Positions 25,916-40,594 are shown, numbered from the stretch's first letter. The stretch is 64,000 nt of DNA from Sapria himalayana (GCA_029783825.1 JAREIK010001468.1:868001-932000); one strand, 5' to 3'. Program-made: numbers and translations. Notes: generated by a model from the letters alone, not told the origin.

Positions 25916-28900
25916 CTACTTATTCTCATCAAAATCATCCAAATCTGTTTCGTCTTCTTCTTCAGATGTAGTAACATTATTTTCAAACTCCTCTTCATCA
26001 CTAGTTTCTCCCTCATAATCAATTAAATTTTCTTCTATAACTACATCCTTACTTGTATCCATCATAGAAGATTCGACTAAAAGGATGTCTTCATTCCCTA
26101 CCACAGCTTCAATCATAATATCATTGTCATCATTTTGAAAATATGGTTCTATGAAATAAGTACTTGGAGATGAATGGATTTCAATTTGAGCCATTGCTTT
26201 ATCTTGTACATAGCTTTCCAATCCTTTATATGATCGGTCTGACCCAAATATTCATAATAATAAATCTGTGATGCTTGTACTGCTGAGACAAAAAGTTCAT
26301 ACTTGTTGAATCATTTTTTATCATGCACATTGACAAGTTTATATCGAGGATTGACAATAATACCAACATGTGGTGTTGGGTCAAACCATTCACATTTAAA
26401 TAACAGTTTTTTAACTGGGAGTGCTTCAAATTCTAACTATATCACTTTGACCAGAGTCTCGTAATAGTCATATTCGGTCACATTGTATACGGATCCTTTA
26501 ATGCATACCCCTATATTGTTTGTTGCCCTGTAACTACCATATGATTTAGTGTGAAATTTAAAACCATTCGCATAGTAATAATTATACGTTCTAACCTCTC
26601 TTAGGGGACCTCGTGCAATACTTCGAAGATAATTTTATTTGCACGATTATGAACCTGTAATCAAAATTAAGTGGATTATTTAGATTATAATTATAAATTT
26701 TTATTAGAACAATATAATTATTTTGAGATTTTCATTACAAGTAAACATACTTATTTTTCTAAAAATGATAGAAATTCTTGCTCCATCATAGCATTGATAG
26801 CTTCTTCATTCATGTTTGGAAACTCTTTGCTTTTATCTGTTACAAAATCACTAAAAAAAAGAAATTAAAAATAATTGATACATTGATAGAAAATAGTAAA
26901 TTATAATGCTAAATAAATCTCATTTGATTATTAGGAAATAATTACTCAATGAATGGATGAACCTCTTGACAATTCATAGTCTGCTAGATACATTTTATCT
27001 TCAGCACCAATTGCTTTACCCAGAGGTTTAAAATTTTCAAACATATCATTATCCATATTATCATAAAGATAAATCTCATTCCACTTCTCCGTAATGGAAG
27101 AGTTAGATCTCAATCTTTGAAATAGACTGATATGAATTTTGCAGCCTCATCCATAATATAACATATTGATATAGAACACTCAACCTGAGCCTTATTCATT
27201 ATTGTATGCTTTATTTTCCTCAAGTATCTACAAAAAAATTATTAAAAATTATAAGTCATTTTTGTGAATATATATATATATATATGAAAAGAATTAGTTT
27301 AGTGAATTAATATTACCTTTCTGGTTGATACATCCAATGATAATGGATAGGACTAGCAATCCTAGCTTCATAAGCTAGGTGCACTAGAAGATGTTCCATT
27401 GAGTCAAAAAATATATGAGGAAATATTATCTCAAGATTGCATAAGATAACATGAATTTGTTCATCCATATTCCTCAACTCCTCATCAGTCAATGAAGAAG
27501 AAGTCAGTTGCTTGAGAATAAAAAAATCTCAGTTATCTGCTTCCATATTTTATTTGGCATGAATTCTCAAAGAGCGATTTGTAACAACCTTTGCATGAAT
27601 ACGTGAAAATCATGACTCTTCATGCCAAACATCTTAATTTTTTTCATATCCACACATCTCCCTAGATTAGAAGCATACCCATCTGGAAATCTAAGTTTTT
27701 TTACGCACTCCAACATAAACTTTTTATGTGATTTATTCAGAACAAATGACATATCAATGTATTTATTGGTGATAATATTTTTTGCAAATTGAGGACAACG
27801 ATAATATTTATTCAACTCATCTATTGACTTGTACGTGTCCTTAGTTTTTCCTAGAATATTAAATACTGTATTGAAAATATTGTTAAACATATTCTTCTCG
27901 ATATGCATAACATCAAGATTATGTCTTATCAAGTGTTCACGCCAGTAGAGCAAATTCCTGAAAATACTTCTTTTATTCCATCCACAAGTCTTATATATAT
28001 CTGTATTCACAACCTCAACATCAACATCTATCACATTCCTCAAGCCTATGTTATTCAATTCCTATAGAATTTCATCCCCAGATATAACCCCTGAGAATTG
28101 TTTAGTAACCTTTTTATTCTTAATAAAGTCTTTGGTATTACGTCGATAACGATGATTAATAGGTAAAAACATTCGATAGTTGTCAAACCACGACTATTTT
28201 CCGCTCTTAATTAATCTAAAAGTATCAGAATCTTCCATACAATGTGGACATGACAACATACCTGTTGTACTCCACCCAGACATCATAGATAATAATGGAA
28301 AGTCATTATGGTCCACATGAGGGTAACGCGCATCTACAAATTTTGTCGTTTGGAAGTATCATAAGTTTGAATGCCAAAACCCCAAAGACTTTTCAACTCC
28401 GGTGTTAATGGCTACAAAAAAAACATCTTTCTTCCCCTCTGGATTCGTAGGCGCCGACACTAACATAGTCAAAAACATAAATTCCTCATTTATACATAAC
28501 TCTGGTGGCAAATTATACGGTATCACCACCACAGGCCACATAGATTATTGCTATCTAGATTCACCAAATGGCTGAAAACCATCAGCAAATAAACCCAACC
28601 TGACATTTTGAACTTCATAAGAAAAATCAGGAAAACACTCATCAAAATATTTCTGAGCAGGGGCATCAGAAGGGTGACACATCTCACAATCCTCCATATG
28701 ATGCTCAGAATGCCACATCATTTCATTAACTATTGCAGTTGGTGCATACGATCTATGCAGCATAAGTGTTATTGGAAAATAGTGCATCTTTTTATATGAC
28801 ACCTTCAACTTAAGTATATACATTCTATTTCCAGAACCCCTAACCTTTTGCTTGTACCGAGTATGCCCACATATTTTAAAACTATCAAGGTCACTATCAT

Positions 28901-29360
28901 CACCCCAGTACATCATACAGTTGTTTGCACAGTAATGAATGACCTGTATGGGTAGTCCCAGGCCTATAGCTAATTTCTTCATGTTGTAGGAATCCATTGG
29001 CATCAGATTATCATCAAATCTTGTGGCAACAAATTTTAAATGAATTTAGACATATCATCAAATCATGCATGCGAACACCTGTGTCTGCACTTTATTTCTA
29101 ACATTCTCATGGCAGTAGAAAGTTGAGTTTGCTTAGAATTTTTCTCATATACATGTTTATCTCCAGTTCGAATCATGTTAAAGAAATTCCTTACCTAGGC
29201 ATTGGGTTCCTCATTCAGTTGAATTCAAAACTCATATCATCAAAAACTATTTTATAGTATGTAGTGTGATTAATATTATCCGAGCACATCTGATTAGTAC
29301 ACTTACTGACACCCATACTGAATTTGAACCCCTCTGGTGGACTTGCTTCTCACCATGGTA
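25916..29360 (-). pseudogene. CACTA Tnp2-type transposase with DUF4218 and DUF4216, decayed
   Basis: From 29003 the minus strand reads SYNMKKLAIGLGLPIQVIHY, YKKMHYFPITLMLHRSY, WPVVVIPYNLPPELCINEEF (28541-28359), then YWREHLIRHNLDVMHIEKNM and KKLRFPDGYASNLGRC (28058-27567). The DUF4218 region (27560-27300) follows, then AQVECSISICYIMDEAAKF (near 27190), and DUF4216 with YYANGFKFHTKSYGSYRATN and KCEWFDPTPHVGIIVNPRYK (about 26640-26230). An acidic tail ends it (EEDETDLDDFDEN, to 25916). Frames change several times, so no functional protein is expected. The N-terminal domain present in copy 1 (2428-2205) is missing: similarity runs up to IWIYHG near 29350 and then jumps to the AT-rich block. Confidence 0.88.
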
Positions 29361-29399
29361 TATCCAAACATAGTAATCCGCCATAAAACCTACTTGTAT

Positions 29400-32102
29400 T
29401 AACATAGTAATTTGCGATTGTCTCTAATTATAGTTACATATAATTACATATATATTTATTTAGATATACAAATATTTCTATATAGATATACACATATAGT
29501 TTAAAATAATGTTGTATGTTGTTATACATGTAATTATAAATATAGTTACAAGTAGTTATACATATAGTTACACATATAGTTAAACATATATTTATACATG
29601 TAGGTTTATATTTTTGTTCATTTAATTTTATATATTTATACATATAGTAATGTATATGTATAGATATAGTAAACTACTTTTTTATATACTACTATATACA
29701 AATATATATTAAATATATGCTTTAAACTTAATATTTAAATATAATTATGCATAAAACTTTTAAAGTTATACATATAGTAGGATACAATTATTTCTAGTAT
29801 ATATTATTTTACATATAATATATATAGTTATAAATAGTTATATATAATTAAACATATAGTTATATATAGATATATTCATACGTGTAGTTATATGTAGTTT
29901 ACATAATATAAACAACGTTATAAAAAAATAGTTTACTTTAATTATATTAATACATATAGTATATATAGTTATAAATAATTATATATAATTAAACAACATT
30001 ATATGTAGTTATCTATATATATAGTTATATATAGATATATTCATACATGTAGTTATATGTAGTTTACATAAATATAAACAACGTTATAAAAAAATAGTTT
30101 ACTTTAATTATATTAATACATATAGTATATATAGTTACAAATATAGTTATTATAATTATATAGACATTTATTTAGTTATACAAATATTTATATATAGTTA
30201 TACATATATAGTTTAACATAATGTTGTGAGTTGTTATACATGTAATTATAAATATTTTTACATGTGATTATACATATAGTTACCCAATAAGTTAAATGTA
30301 TATTTATACTTGTAGGTTTATATATATGTTCATTTAATTTTATATATTTATACATATAGTAATGTATAGGTATAGATATAGTAAAAAACTTTTTTATATA
30401 TTACTATATACAATATATATTAAATATAAGCTGTAAATTTAATATTTAAATATAATTATGCATAAAATTTTTAAAGTTATACATATAGTAAGATACAATT
30501 ATTTATAGTTATATATTATTTTACATATAATATATAGTTATAAATAGTTATATATAGATATATTCATGCAAGTAGTTATAAGTAGTTATACTTGAATTTA
30601 CACAACGTTATAACCAAATTTTTTGCTTTAATTATATAAATACATATATGTATATATAGTTACAAATATAGTTATACATAATTATATAGACATTTATTTA
30701 GATATACAAATATTTATATATAGTTATACGCATATAGTTTAACATAATGTTGTTTGTTGTTATACATGTAATTATAAATATTGTTACATGTGATTATACA
30801 TATAGTTACACATATAGTTAAACATATATTTATACATGTAGATTTATATATTTGTTTATTTAATTTTATATATTTATACATATAATAATGTATATGTATA
30901 AATATAGTAAAATACTTTTTTATATACTACTAACACAAATATATATATTAAATACAAGCTGTAAATTTAATATTTAAATATAATTATGCATAAAATTTTT
31001 AAAGTTAAACATATAGTAAGAAACAAATATTTATAGTTATATATTATTTTACACATAATATATATAGTTATATATAATTAAACATATAGTTACATATAAA
31101 TATATTCATACAAGTAGTTATACATAAATATATACAATGTTATAAACAAATATTTTAATTTACTTATATGAATACATATATGTATATATAGTTACAAATA
31201 TAATTATATTTAATTATATAGAGTGTTACATATTTATATAAATATTTATATATGGTTATTCACATATAGTTATACATATGTATGTAGTTAAAGATATAAT
31301 TATATATAACATTTATATAGTTATACATTTAGTAAAATATAACTATATATAGTTATATATTAGTATACATATAGTATATTTTTTTAGAAATATAGTTATA
31401 TAGAATTATTCATATAGTTATACATTATTACATAGTTACAAATTAGTTATGTAAAGTTATATTGTTAATTATAAAAATAGTTTACTTTATTATAAATATA
31501 GTTATAAATACTTTTATATAAAATGACATATGATTAAACATCGTGTATCTATATAATATTTGTGAATAAAATATTTTTATAAATGTTACTTAAATATTAT
31601 TATATTTATATGTAACACTTTTATAAATAATATATAGTATATATATCACATTTATATAAACAATATACATAATCTATATTTATATAAAAAATAATATGTA
31701 ATATAACTATTTACAAAATTTTATAATCATTTAGTATTACATAATTGTTATATAAGAAAATATATAAATGGATAATTTAATGTAAATTTTGTATAGATAT
31801 TTATAAACATTAATATATATGTATATATATTTATATATAACATTATATGTTTATATAAACATATCAAAGTGTATTTATAATACAATACGTTTATATATAT
31901 TAAAGCAAATACATTTATACATAATATCATATTATTATATAAATATATAAATGTTTATATATAATATTATAGACATTTAAGATTAACATTAAATAAAAGT
32001 TTGATTTAACATAAATTATTATATATATTAAAGTATAGACATTCATACATAATGTCATATGATTATATAAATATAAATCATTAACATTAAAATTATTCGG
32101 AT
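29400..32102. repeat. AT-rich internal block of CACTA copy 2, three long units
   Basis: Same sequence type as 2450-4530. The anchor stretch ending TGTTATACATGTAATTATAA occurs at about 29490, 30202 and 30729 (spacing about 712 and 527), so there are three units here against two in copy 1. The shared end block (31700-32100) is nearly the same in both copies. Confidence 0.8.
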
Positions 32103-32570
32103 GGATAAAAGCTATAAATATAGTAGTTTATCTACTGAATATGTGCTCGACCTATGCACTACATAATTTCACTCCATTGTAGGTTTTGAGTAAGAGAAAA
32201 CCACATGCATATTACCTGAGAGTATTTGTTACTTACATATCCCAAATTGATAAACTATTTATGTGCCATGGATAATGCTCTGGTTGTCCAACCTAATTCA
32301 CACCTCCAAGTAGATTATAAATTAGTAAAAACTTAATTTCTTATTTGAAATTATTAAATATTAATTATCAAGAAAATTAAAATGTGTGGTAACAATCAAT
32401 TGGGCAGTGCTCTTTCATGTTATGATTTTGTGTAATATTTATATATAGTAAAAATATTAGATTTACTTTGATATTTAATGTCAATATGTTATTGGCCGTT
32501 GGGCTGGGCCTAGGGCGAGCTTAAAATTGAGTCTTGCAATTTTAACTCTAGTCTGCAGAAAAGAGATTTG
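32103..32570. promoter_or_regulatory. Upstream region of the IWR1-family gene
   Basis: Non-repetitive AT-rich DNA, ending with two adjacent site II-like motifs, TGGGCT and TGGGCC, at about 32499-32509. A further reverse-strand site II (GGCCCA) is near 32773. Promoter activity is inferred from position and motifs; the transcription start is not visible. Confidence 0.35.
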
Positions 32571-32572
32571 AC

Positions 32573-32745
32573 TAGATGTGTTAAACAGGCCGGGCCGGCC
32601 CGGCCCTAATTTTTTGAGCACGAGTGTGCCGCCGTGCCGGGCCAGGCACGACACGACACGTTTTAAAATAGCCGGGCCCGGCACGGCCCGCTCAGGCTCG
32701 AATATTGTACGGTTCGGGATTCGGGGGGACCGCGGGTCGGGCTCG
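32573..32745 (-). mobile_element. Truncated GC-rich hAT-like element just upstream of the IWR1-family start
   Basis: It begins TAGATGTGTTAAACAGGCC, a diverged family terminus, and follows the inverted right half of the element at 33840-34212 (AATTTTTTGAGCACGAG, then TTTTAAAATAGCCGGGC, then TACGGTTCGGGATTCGGG). The match stops near GGGTCGGGCTCG, so only half an element is present, ending about 150 bp before the ATG. Confidence 0.8.
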
Positions 32746-32893
32746 TTAAAAATGTGAGGGTCTCGTAGTCCTGGCCCATCCTGTTCACAGGATATTTATT
32801 GCTTTCTCTGACCCTAAGGCGGCAGCTTTTTCTGGCGGGTTTGAACTTGAGGTTACTGGGGAGGGGCACTTCTATTCCACCTGGCTCCGTTTC

Positions 32894-35800
32894 ATGGCGA
32901 CCGGCCCGGACGTCTCTTCCTCATCGGCTTGCTGCAGCTGCCCTATTGGAAAACCAGTCATAGTGAGGGTCAAGCGCAAAAGCTCTCAGGCTCCACTCGA
33001 TGCTTTTTGTTGGTTTCGGCCCCTTCTCCTGCACTATTTTTCTTGCCAGTTGAATTTGAATTTTATTTATTTCCTTACGCACTGGAAATGCCTGAATATA
33101 AGGTGTGTACGAGTGTTGAATCTTTTTTGTTCTTCAATATTATTAGAAATTGGTAAACCATGAAATTATTTTCTTTCTTGAATTATGTCTTTGTTTTTTT
33201 GAAATAAAAAAAGTTTGAAATGTCAAGATAATTGTGCTTTTTTGAATGCTGGCCATTTTCTATTTAATTTTGATACCTGGGTGCTATTTCAAAAGTTCAA
33301 AACTCAAGTCAATGTTAATTTCTAATGGTAGAGGCAGGAAATTGGGATCCAGAGGGTTTGATTGTAGCCACAATCAGCTTATGTTCCTCTCTGGTTTTGC
33401 TATTGCTAACACTACTTTTTCTCTACCTTTCTTCTTCTCTAATTTTAATCATGAGGCGTAAATATGGGCTGTATCTTGAATATAATTCCTTCTTAATTGT
33501 TTTTAGAAACTTTTGCACCATTAAGTTCTTTATCGTGGTGCCTAAGTTATCATTTTAGTTTTCAAATTTTGCCTAACAATTCACCAAATCCTTCTAGAAT
33601 CTTTTTTATTTGCCTAAGGGCCTTGAGAATTCTTGTACCTATTTGAATAAGTTAAGATTTTTGAATTAATATATGAAAATTATATTTCATAATTGTGAGA
33701 TATGTTAGTTTAGAAATTATGCTCAAGTTTTTTATATGATAGGCTCATAGTTATAATAGCATGCCCATGATCTACCTAGTCACATGTTCCATGAAAAAGT
33801 ATGCCTGGGCTTCCCATCTAGCACAAGGCCTAGTTGTCTTAGAGGTGTCAACCGGGCGGTGCCGGCCTGTAACGGAAAAATTCCTTGCTTGGCTCTGCAC
33901 GGTTCGGTCCATGGCACGGCACACCTGCACGGGTTTGTCCCGTGCCGGGTGTCCTGTGAGCCCGACCCCACGATGGTCCCTCCCGCAAAAAAGACCGTGG
34001 GTCGGGTCTGATTCGACCCGACCAGCGGTTCCCCGAATCCTGAACCGTACGGACATGCAAGCCAGAGCGGGCTAGGCAAGGCACGGCACGGCCCGCCGTG
34101 CATGCGGGCCGTGCCGGGCCTGGCTATTTTAAACCGTGCCGGGCCAGGCACAGCGGCACGCTCGTGCTCAAAAAATTTGGGCCGGCCCGGCCTGTCCTGG
34201 TTGACACCTCTAAGTTGTCTAGAAGCTATCCGACAATTGTTTTAGATTTTTTAATTGGTTTCTTTATAATATCTTAGAATAATTTTTTAATGAAAATGTG
34301 AGGTTCGCTCATTCATATGTATATAAATAGGAGATAACCTAGTTATCTCAAACTATTTTGTTAATCCTCTCATCTTTTATTGTATTTCTTAATAATGTAA
34401 ATCTTAATAAAAGTACGAGAAAGAATATGATATTATAGACGAGAAAAAAATATATGTTTATTATTTTTGGTGGTATAGAATTTTGAATTCGAGTCCAAAT
34501 TTTATCTTTTTAAAGATGAATTGTAATGAAATAAACTTAACGTGAGGTGAGCATAGTGAAAAAAAAATAAGGTGAAAACATATTCATTTATCTAACACGT
34601 GAAATTAATTTTATTTATATTATATTTTGTGTATTTATTTTATTTTTATGTTTTTCATGGGAGCACCCAATTTGTGGATTGTCCCATTCTATTTTTTTTC
34701 ATATTTTATAAGAGTGTGTTTGAATGATTTTTATTTTATGAAGTATTATTATATTTTTTTGTATTTTTCATTAATCTCTAACATGATAGCAGTGTGATAT
34801 CTTATGGAAATAAACCCTACGACTTGTGTGGGGAAGGGTTATAAAACCCTAAGTTTATGTCTGCTTACAATAATTCCTTAATGTTTTTTATCATTTGCTA
34901 TTGCATATCCATTGCATGCAATAATACATGATGCTGGATGAGGCTATCAATGCTATATTTGTCGGTGACTAGAGATATCTAAGTTTTTTAGCCTAAACTT
35001 AGGGTTTAGGCTATCAATGCTATCAATGTTATAAACTTAGGGCTATCAACCCTAAGTTTAATTTTATTTTTTTTATTATGACGTATCCTAGTCGTATCCG
35101 TATCCTAGTTTTTTAGAATTTGCCGTGTCATCGTATCCTGCCGTGTCGTATCTCCGTGTCCGTGCAATATATATAACATTAATATCCAATATTTTCAGTT
35201 GTTTAGTAATTTGTGATAAAGTTGATAATGAACTAATAATAAAATAATATCACCCAAAATATATGGCAGTATATTTTATCATGAAAACAAAAGCATAGAA
35301 TCTATCAAGTTCCATTTTAAAAGAATTTTTTTCTAGAAAATTTGCGATTACGCAAACAAATATTAATGGAATTGACATCAAAACTAAAATTGAGTTGCCT
35401 AAAAAGATTACTCATAGAAAAACATAAACTTGACTATTATAAACAAACATGACTCTTAGCAAACAAGAGGAAAAATAATGAAAAAGAAAACAATTAGGAT
35501 CGGCATGGCCCTTGCTTTCCAGCCGTGCCTGCTCACGCCACTCTGGGAGCCATGCTGAGCAGTGCCAGGCCTGCCTACTTTTGAAGAATGACTCCTGTTG
35601 GGCTGGACTTTGTTTTCATCGTTTCATGATTGTCAGGTAGTCGGCTTTTCAGCATGATTTAACTGGAGAATAACATGTTAACCTGATGCATTGAATTTCA
35701 TAGAGTTGTTGTGTATATTACTCTCACTAAAAATTATTTTCATATTATTATAAATTACTAATTTCAAAATATGATTTTGCTCAGGGCTTGAGATAAATGA

Positions 35801-38800
35801 AAGGCCAAGGAAACGACAACTCATAGATTTCAGCAAGTTGTCGATCAATGATTTAACTGATGAAGAAGGTATGGAATTAGCTTGTGTAATATGTAGTTAA
35901 GCAATATGCATATTTTTATATGATCAATTTTCTTTTTTCAATTGTAGAATCGAATTGGCATGTTTTGTGAGTAGTAGAATTTAATACGGACTTCCACTGT
36001 GGCAGCTTGTTGATCATGCTGAAATTATGATTTTATGTTTCTTGAAATTCTTGGTTGAAAATATTGTATGATCCTCTGGGATTGAAAAATAATATCATTT
36101 TCATTAAAACTTAATTATAATTATCGGCTGAAATTGATGACCAACCTTGCAAAATGGTCAAATTTGGATGAGTTTTTTTCTCTTTTTTTCTTGTACAATT
36201 TAGAATTTGGAAAATGTCATTTGAAATGATGTCATTGCTACTATTAGAAGGAATTATATGAACATTTAATTTTCTATTTTGTATCTAATTTAAGAGATTC
36301 TATCAGCATTTAATTCATTTTTTATTGTTTTGTTGAAGTTCAATTTAGTTTATGTTGTAATTATATTTTTTTTGTCTGTATGGGAGCATTTGACATGTGA
36401 GATAACCTAAGTTGAGTATATTTAAGTTATATTATTTTATTTTGCATCAATAAAAATAGAATTATATATTTATCTCTCTTGTATTTCTTTTTGTCATCTC
36501 TTTTTTTTTTTATTTGATTCCTTTGGAAAACTTTAGCTTGACATCAGAGTCAATATGAGGCTATGAGAGTCAATGGGTAGGTGGCATTCAATGACATGTG
36601 TAGTGAGTGCACTGTGTTTGTCAAGCTGGGGTGTACAAGTCCAAAATCCCAATTTTGGATGAAAAAAAACTAAACTAAGATTTCTTCAAGGTTTTTGTAA
36701 AGAAGTTTGCTGGTTGGTCTACTATTTAAATATATGTTATAGTAATAATCTTATCTTCGATCTTTTTTTGGAATTAGTTTATTTCTATGTGCTTTATCCA
36801 TTTGTGAAAATTTAGATTTGAGGCTATATGTCTCACATGTGGCTATCATAGTAAAAAAATTATGAGAAAAAAGTGAACACTCATTTTTTAAAAGTAGGTG
36901 CTAGATCTAAAATATCTAAATCTAAATAATAATCGCCATTGACTTGAACTTAACTACTTTATTAAATTTTGAAATAATAGATTATCTCTTATCTTTTAAG
37001 AATAAAAGACTATCTTCAAGAAATTACAAAAATTTATCGTAGATCTCCTCTTGATGTAAGTTGATGGGCAACTCAAATATTAATATTCAATCGGTTGTAA
37101 ATGTCATTAATCTCTGAAAGAGATCCAATGTCCTAGAAATTTTTTTACATACCTTATAATATCAAGAGTTGTGTTTAGGTAAACTTGTAGGGGAGAATTA
37201 ATGTTATGATTAGCTATACCGACTTCATATGTTATATGTAGTCGGGTAATAATTATATAATTAACTTTTTTATATATTTTTTGTAAGTAGTAGTGTAGTA
37301 CAATTAATTATTAGGGTCTCATCATAAGCAAAATTAGTAATGGTTTTAAAGGAGTATTTGCCGGAGCACAAGTTAAAAGTATAACTTTTGTAAGAATATC
37401 AAGTATATATCTCCTTTGTGATAAGATGATATTTTTTTCAAGAATAAGTTATTTTTTTACCAAATAAATAAAGTTTTGTATGAAACTAATTCATTAAAAA
37501 AAATTTAAAATTTAATATGGGATTTAAAAATATGCCCAAATTAGTGGGTCTAGAAATAACGTGGTAATGCCGTCGTTGGGAATGACAGTCATTGTCACGT
37601 GGTAGATTTTTTAAATTTACAGGCTGACATTTTGAATGCAGTTTATTGAAAACACGATGGAGATTTTATTATCGTTATCTCAGCTCGGCATCCCCCCCCC
37701 CCCAAATGCTCTATGCCCCTTTCTTTTCACCCCTCTTTTCTCGCCTGTCTGCCCTCACCTCTAGCCCCTCTTTCTCCACCCCTCACCCCGCCAGTCTTTA
37801 AGAGCTCCTTCGTGGAGCTCTGTCGAGGTCCAGCTAGTTCGACGTGGAGATCGAGGAGCTGCAATGACCTCCAGCAAACTCGAAGTGGAGATCAAAGAGC
37901 TTCGTCGAGTTCTAGCGAGCTCGAAGTGGGAGCTCCATCGTGGAGCTCCTCGAGCTTCACGTCGAGCTTGCTGGAGCTCGACGACCTCTTTTGTGGATCT
38001 CTGTCGAGCTCCAGCGAGCTTGGCGTGTAGCTCGATGGAACTCCACGAGGGAGCTTCGTCAAGCTCCATGATGGAGAGCTCCATTGTTGAGCTCCAGCGA
38101 ACTCCTCTTTGAGCTTGCATGAACTCGACAGAGCTCTTTAAATAGTTGAGTGGTTATTATAGTGCGTATAAGAGTATTAATTAGTACATATGATGAGTGT
38201 ATAAGTGTTTTTTTATAATGTGATCTACCAAGTTCAAAAGTAGTTGATGAGTGATTTTTTATGTTGGAATAAGAAAATATAATGAGTTCATATGTATTTT
38301 CTAGATTCTTACTATTTTCAAACTCACTATAAATGATTTGTTTAAAAAATAAAATGTTAGTATTCATTAAAATTCTATTAGTTTTAGGTGAAAATGTTGT
38401 TATATTCTTTGAATACTAGAGTATCCAAGGAAGACATATCTTGAATTTTTAAGTGTCAATTTTTCTTGTTATGAGGATAAACAATGGACAAAACAAACTC
38501 TCAAAAATGTTGTAAGGCATGGTAAATGAACTATTTCTAGGATATAACATCTAAAATAATATATTCTGAGAATAGATAGAAGAGACTATATGTTTGATGA
38601 AATAATTTATGGTTAAAATTATTATTTTTTTCAAATATTATAGAATACTTTTTTAAAATAAGAATAGTCAATTGTCTCAACTAGATGTATATTTTTCTTT
38701 TTTGTCTATCCTATTATGTGGGGGTGTATTTGCATAGGAAATTTAATGTATCATCCCGTGGTCCATACAGTAAGTACTAAATATATTTGATATATATTTT

Positions 38801-40553
38801 AATATATTATTATTTTTTTAAATATTTTTATCAAATTGAGTTTTTGTTATTTTGTGAAATATATAAAAAATAAAAAAAATATGTGATTCATGAAAAAGAA
38901 GGAATACACAGATATATCATGGGTAATCATCAATAAAAATGATCAAATATATAAAATTATTATTAGTCGTATTTTTGCTAGATATCTATATAATGATCAA
39001 GTTGAAAATATATAAGTAAATAATTTAATATATTTAAATATCTAGAAGAAAATTATATTGTAGGAGATATGAGATATAACCCACACTGTTCAATTTTAAA
39101 TGGTGTCTTATTCAAAGTTTTTTACTTCTGCAAATAATTATTACTAAATCAAAAGATAAAGTTAGGATTGAATTATTTGTACCTAACTAAATGTTAATTT
39201 CACATGTCATATTAACTAAATGATAACTAAATGTTATCTCACACTATTAGGTGTAAGCTTGCATGTCATATTAACTAAATATTATCTTTTATTTTATCAT
39301 TTAACATTTTTTCACATCACACCAATTTTTATAATGAAATAATATTAAATATAATATATTGTGGTTTTATCTGAATATTTGTAATCTAACCCAACATGAA
39401 ATACCATTTTATTATAAAATTGTTAATTAATTTAATATAAATTATATATTTTTTTATAATGATTATTTTTAAATTTATCTTATTTTATGTGAATATAAAT
39501 AAATTATGTTTGATAATTCTTTAAGCTTTTGATTTTTGGATAATATTAGGCTAATGATATCAAAATTACATATTTTTAATCTAAGAAAAATCAAATTGTT
39601 GATGAGAAAACTCTTTATATATAATTAATATATTAATTGAGTTTTTATTTTTATCAATATTAATGCAATATTTTTGTTTCTTTGTAGATATTGTTCTCAT
39701 AATCTTATATTGTACTTCATATATATTTAAATAATTAATCTCTCATATTTTAATTTATTTTTTTTATATGAATTTGTAAATAATAAAACAAAAAAGATTA
39801 TATGCTATTGTTTAATTAATTTTATTTGATATTACAAATTTAGGTTACACACACTCACTCACTCACTCAATGATAAATGTTTTATTGACTCAATTTTTTT
39901 TAATTATTTTACATTTCAATTTTTGAAGAACACCATGCGAGGCTAATAATTTTAAAACAAGCTTTTTTTAACTCTAATAAACCTCTAAAACGCATTTATT
40001 GGGGCTATAGGATTTATTATTTTCAATAATTAATGGCCATTTGATATATATATATATATATATATATATATTGCATTATGATATATTTTTCTAACTGAAT
40101 GATAATTTTTAGTTTATCATGATAATTCATTATCCCACCTATATGGTCAAATAATTAATATTTCACCTCATCCACTTTAGGAAATTTATTTTGTTGCTTA
40201 GATTATGGTTAAAATAATATTCTATTATATGTAAAGGTTAATAAAGTTGTAGCGCGTTTTATATATATTTTTATAATTAGAACATATTTTCATTTTATGC
40301 CTCAATGCAATTATTTTATGTGTTTATTAACTTTAGTCTAATGGGAATAAAATGTAATTATTTTTTTTTGTTTATTAACTCATAAATATAATTCATGAAT
40401 AATTATTGTTATCAACTAAATTTATCTCAACTAATATTTTAACATGCGAAAGCATTAGACAAGATTTTTTTATTCCCATGAGGTGAGGCGTAAGCCTTGA
40501 GGTATTGAAACAAATCTTTTGAGATTGTAATTTTTATAATTAATAAATATATA

Positions 40554-40594
<41 letters not shown>

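Larger units (their letters stand above)
23157..32102 (-). mobile_element. CACTA (En/Spm) element, copy 2, right end lost
   Basis: The left terminus CACTACTAAAATTTACG at 23157 is preceded by a possible 3-bp site TAA. Then come subterminal repeats (to 23940), a Transposase_24-type gene, the Tnp2-type transposase gene (both minus strand), and an AT-rich block. Similarity to copy 1 runs from 27170 to about 32102 and then stops abruptly, before the leader and the second terminus that copy 1 still has. About 8.9 kb remain. Confidence 0.88.

Noticed and set aside
33246..33558. Frames of 71-77 residues in IWR1-family intron 1
   Set aside because: No recognisable motifs; they lie between a proper GT donor at 33009 and acceptor at 35784.
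37713..38120. Overlapping Ser/Glu-rich frames of 82-119 residues on both strands
   Set aside because: Produced by the GAGCTC minisatellite; no family features.
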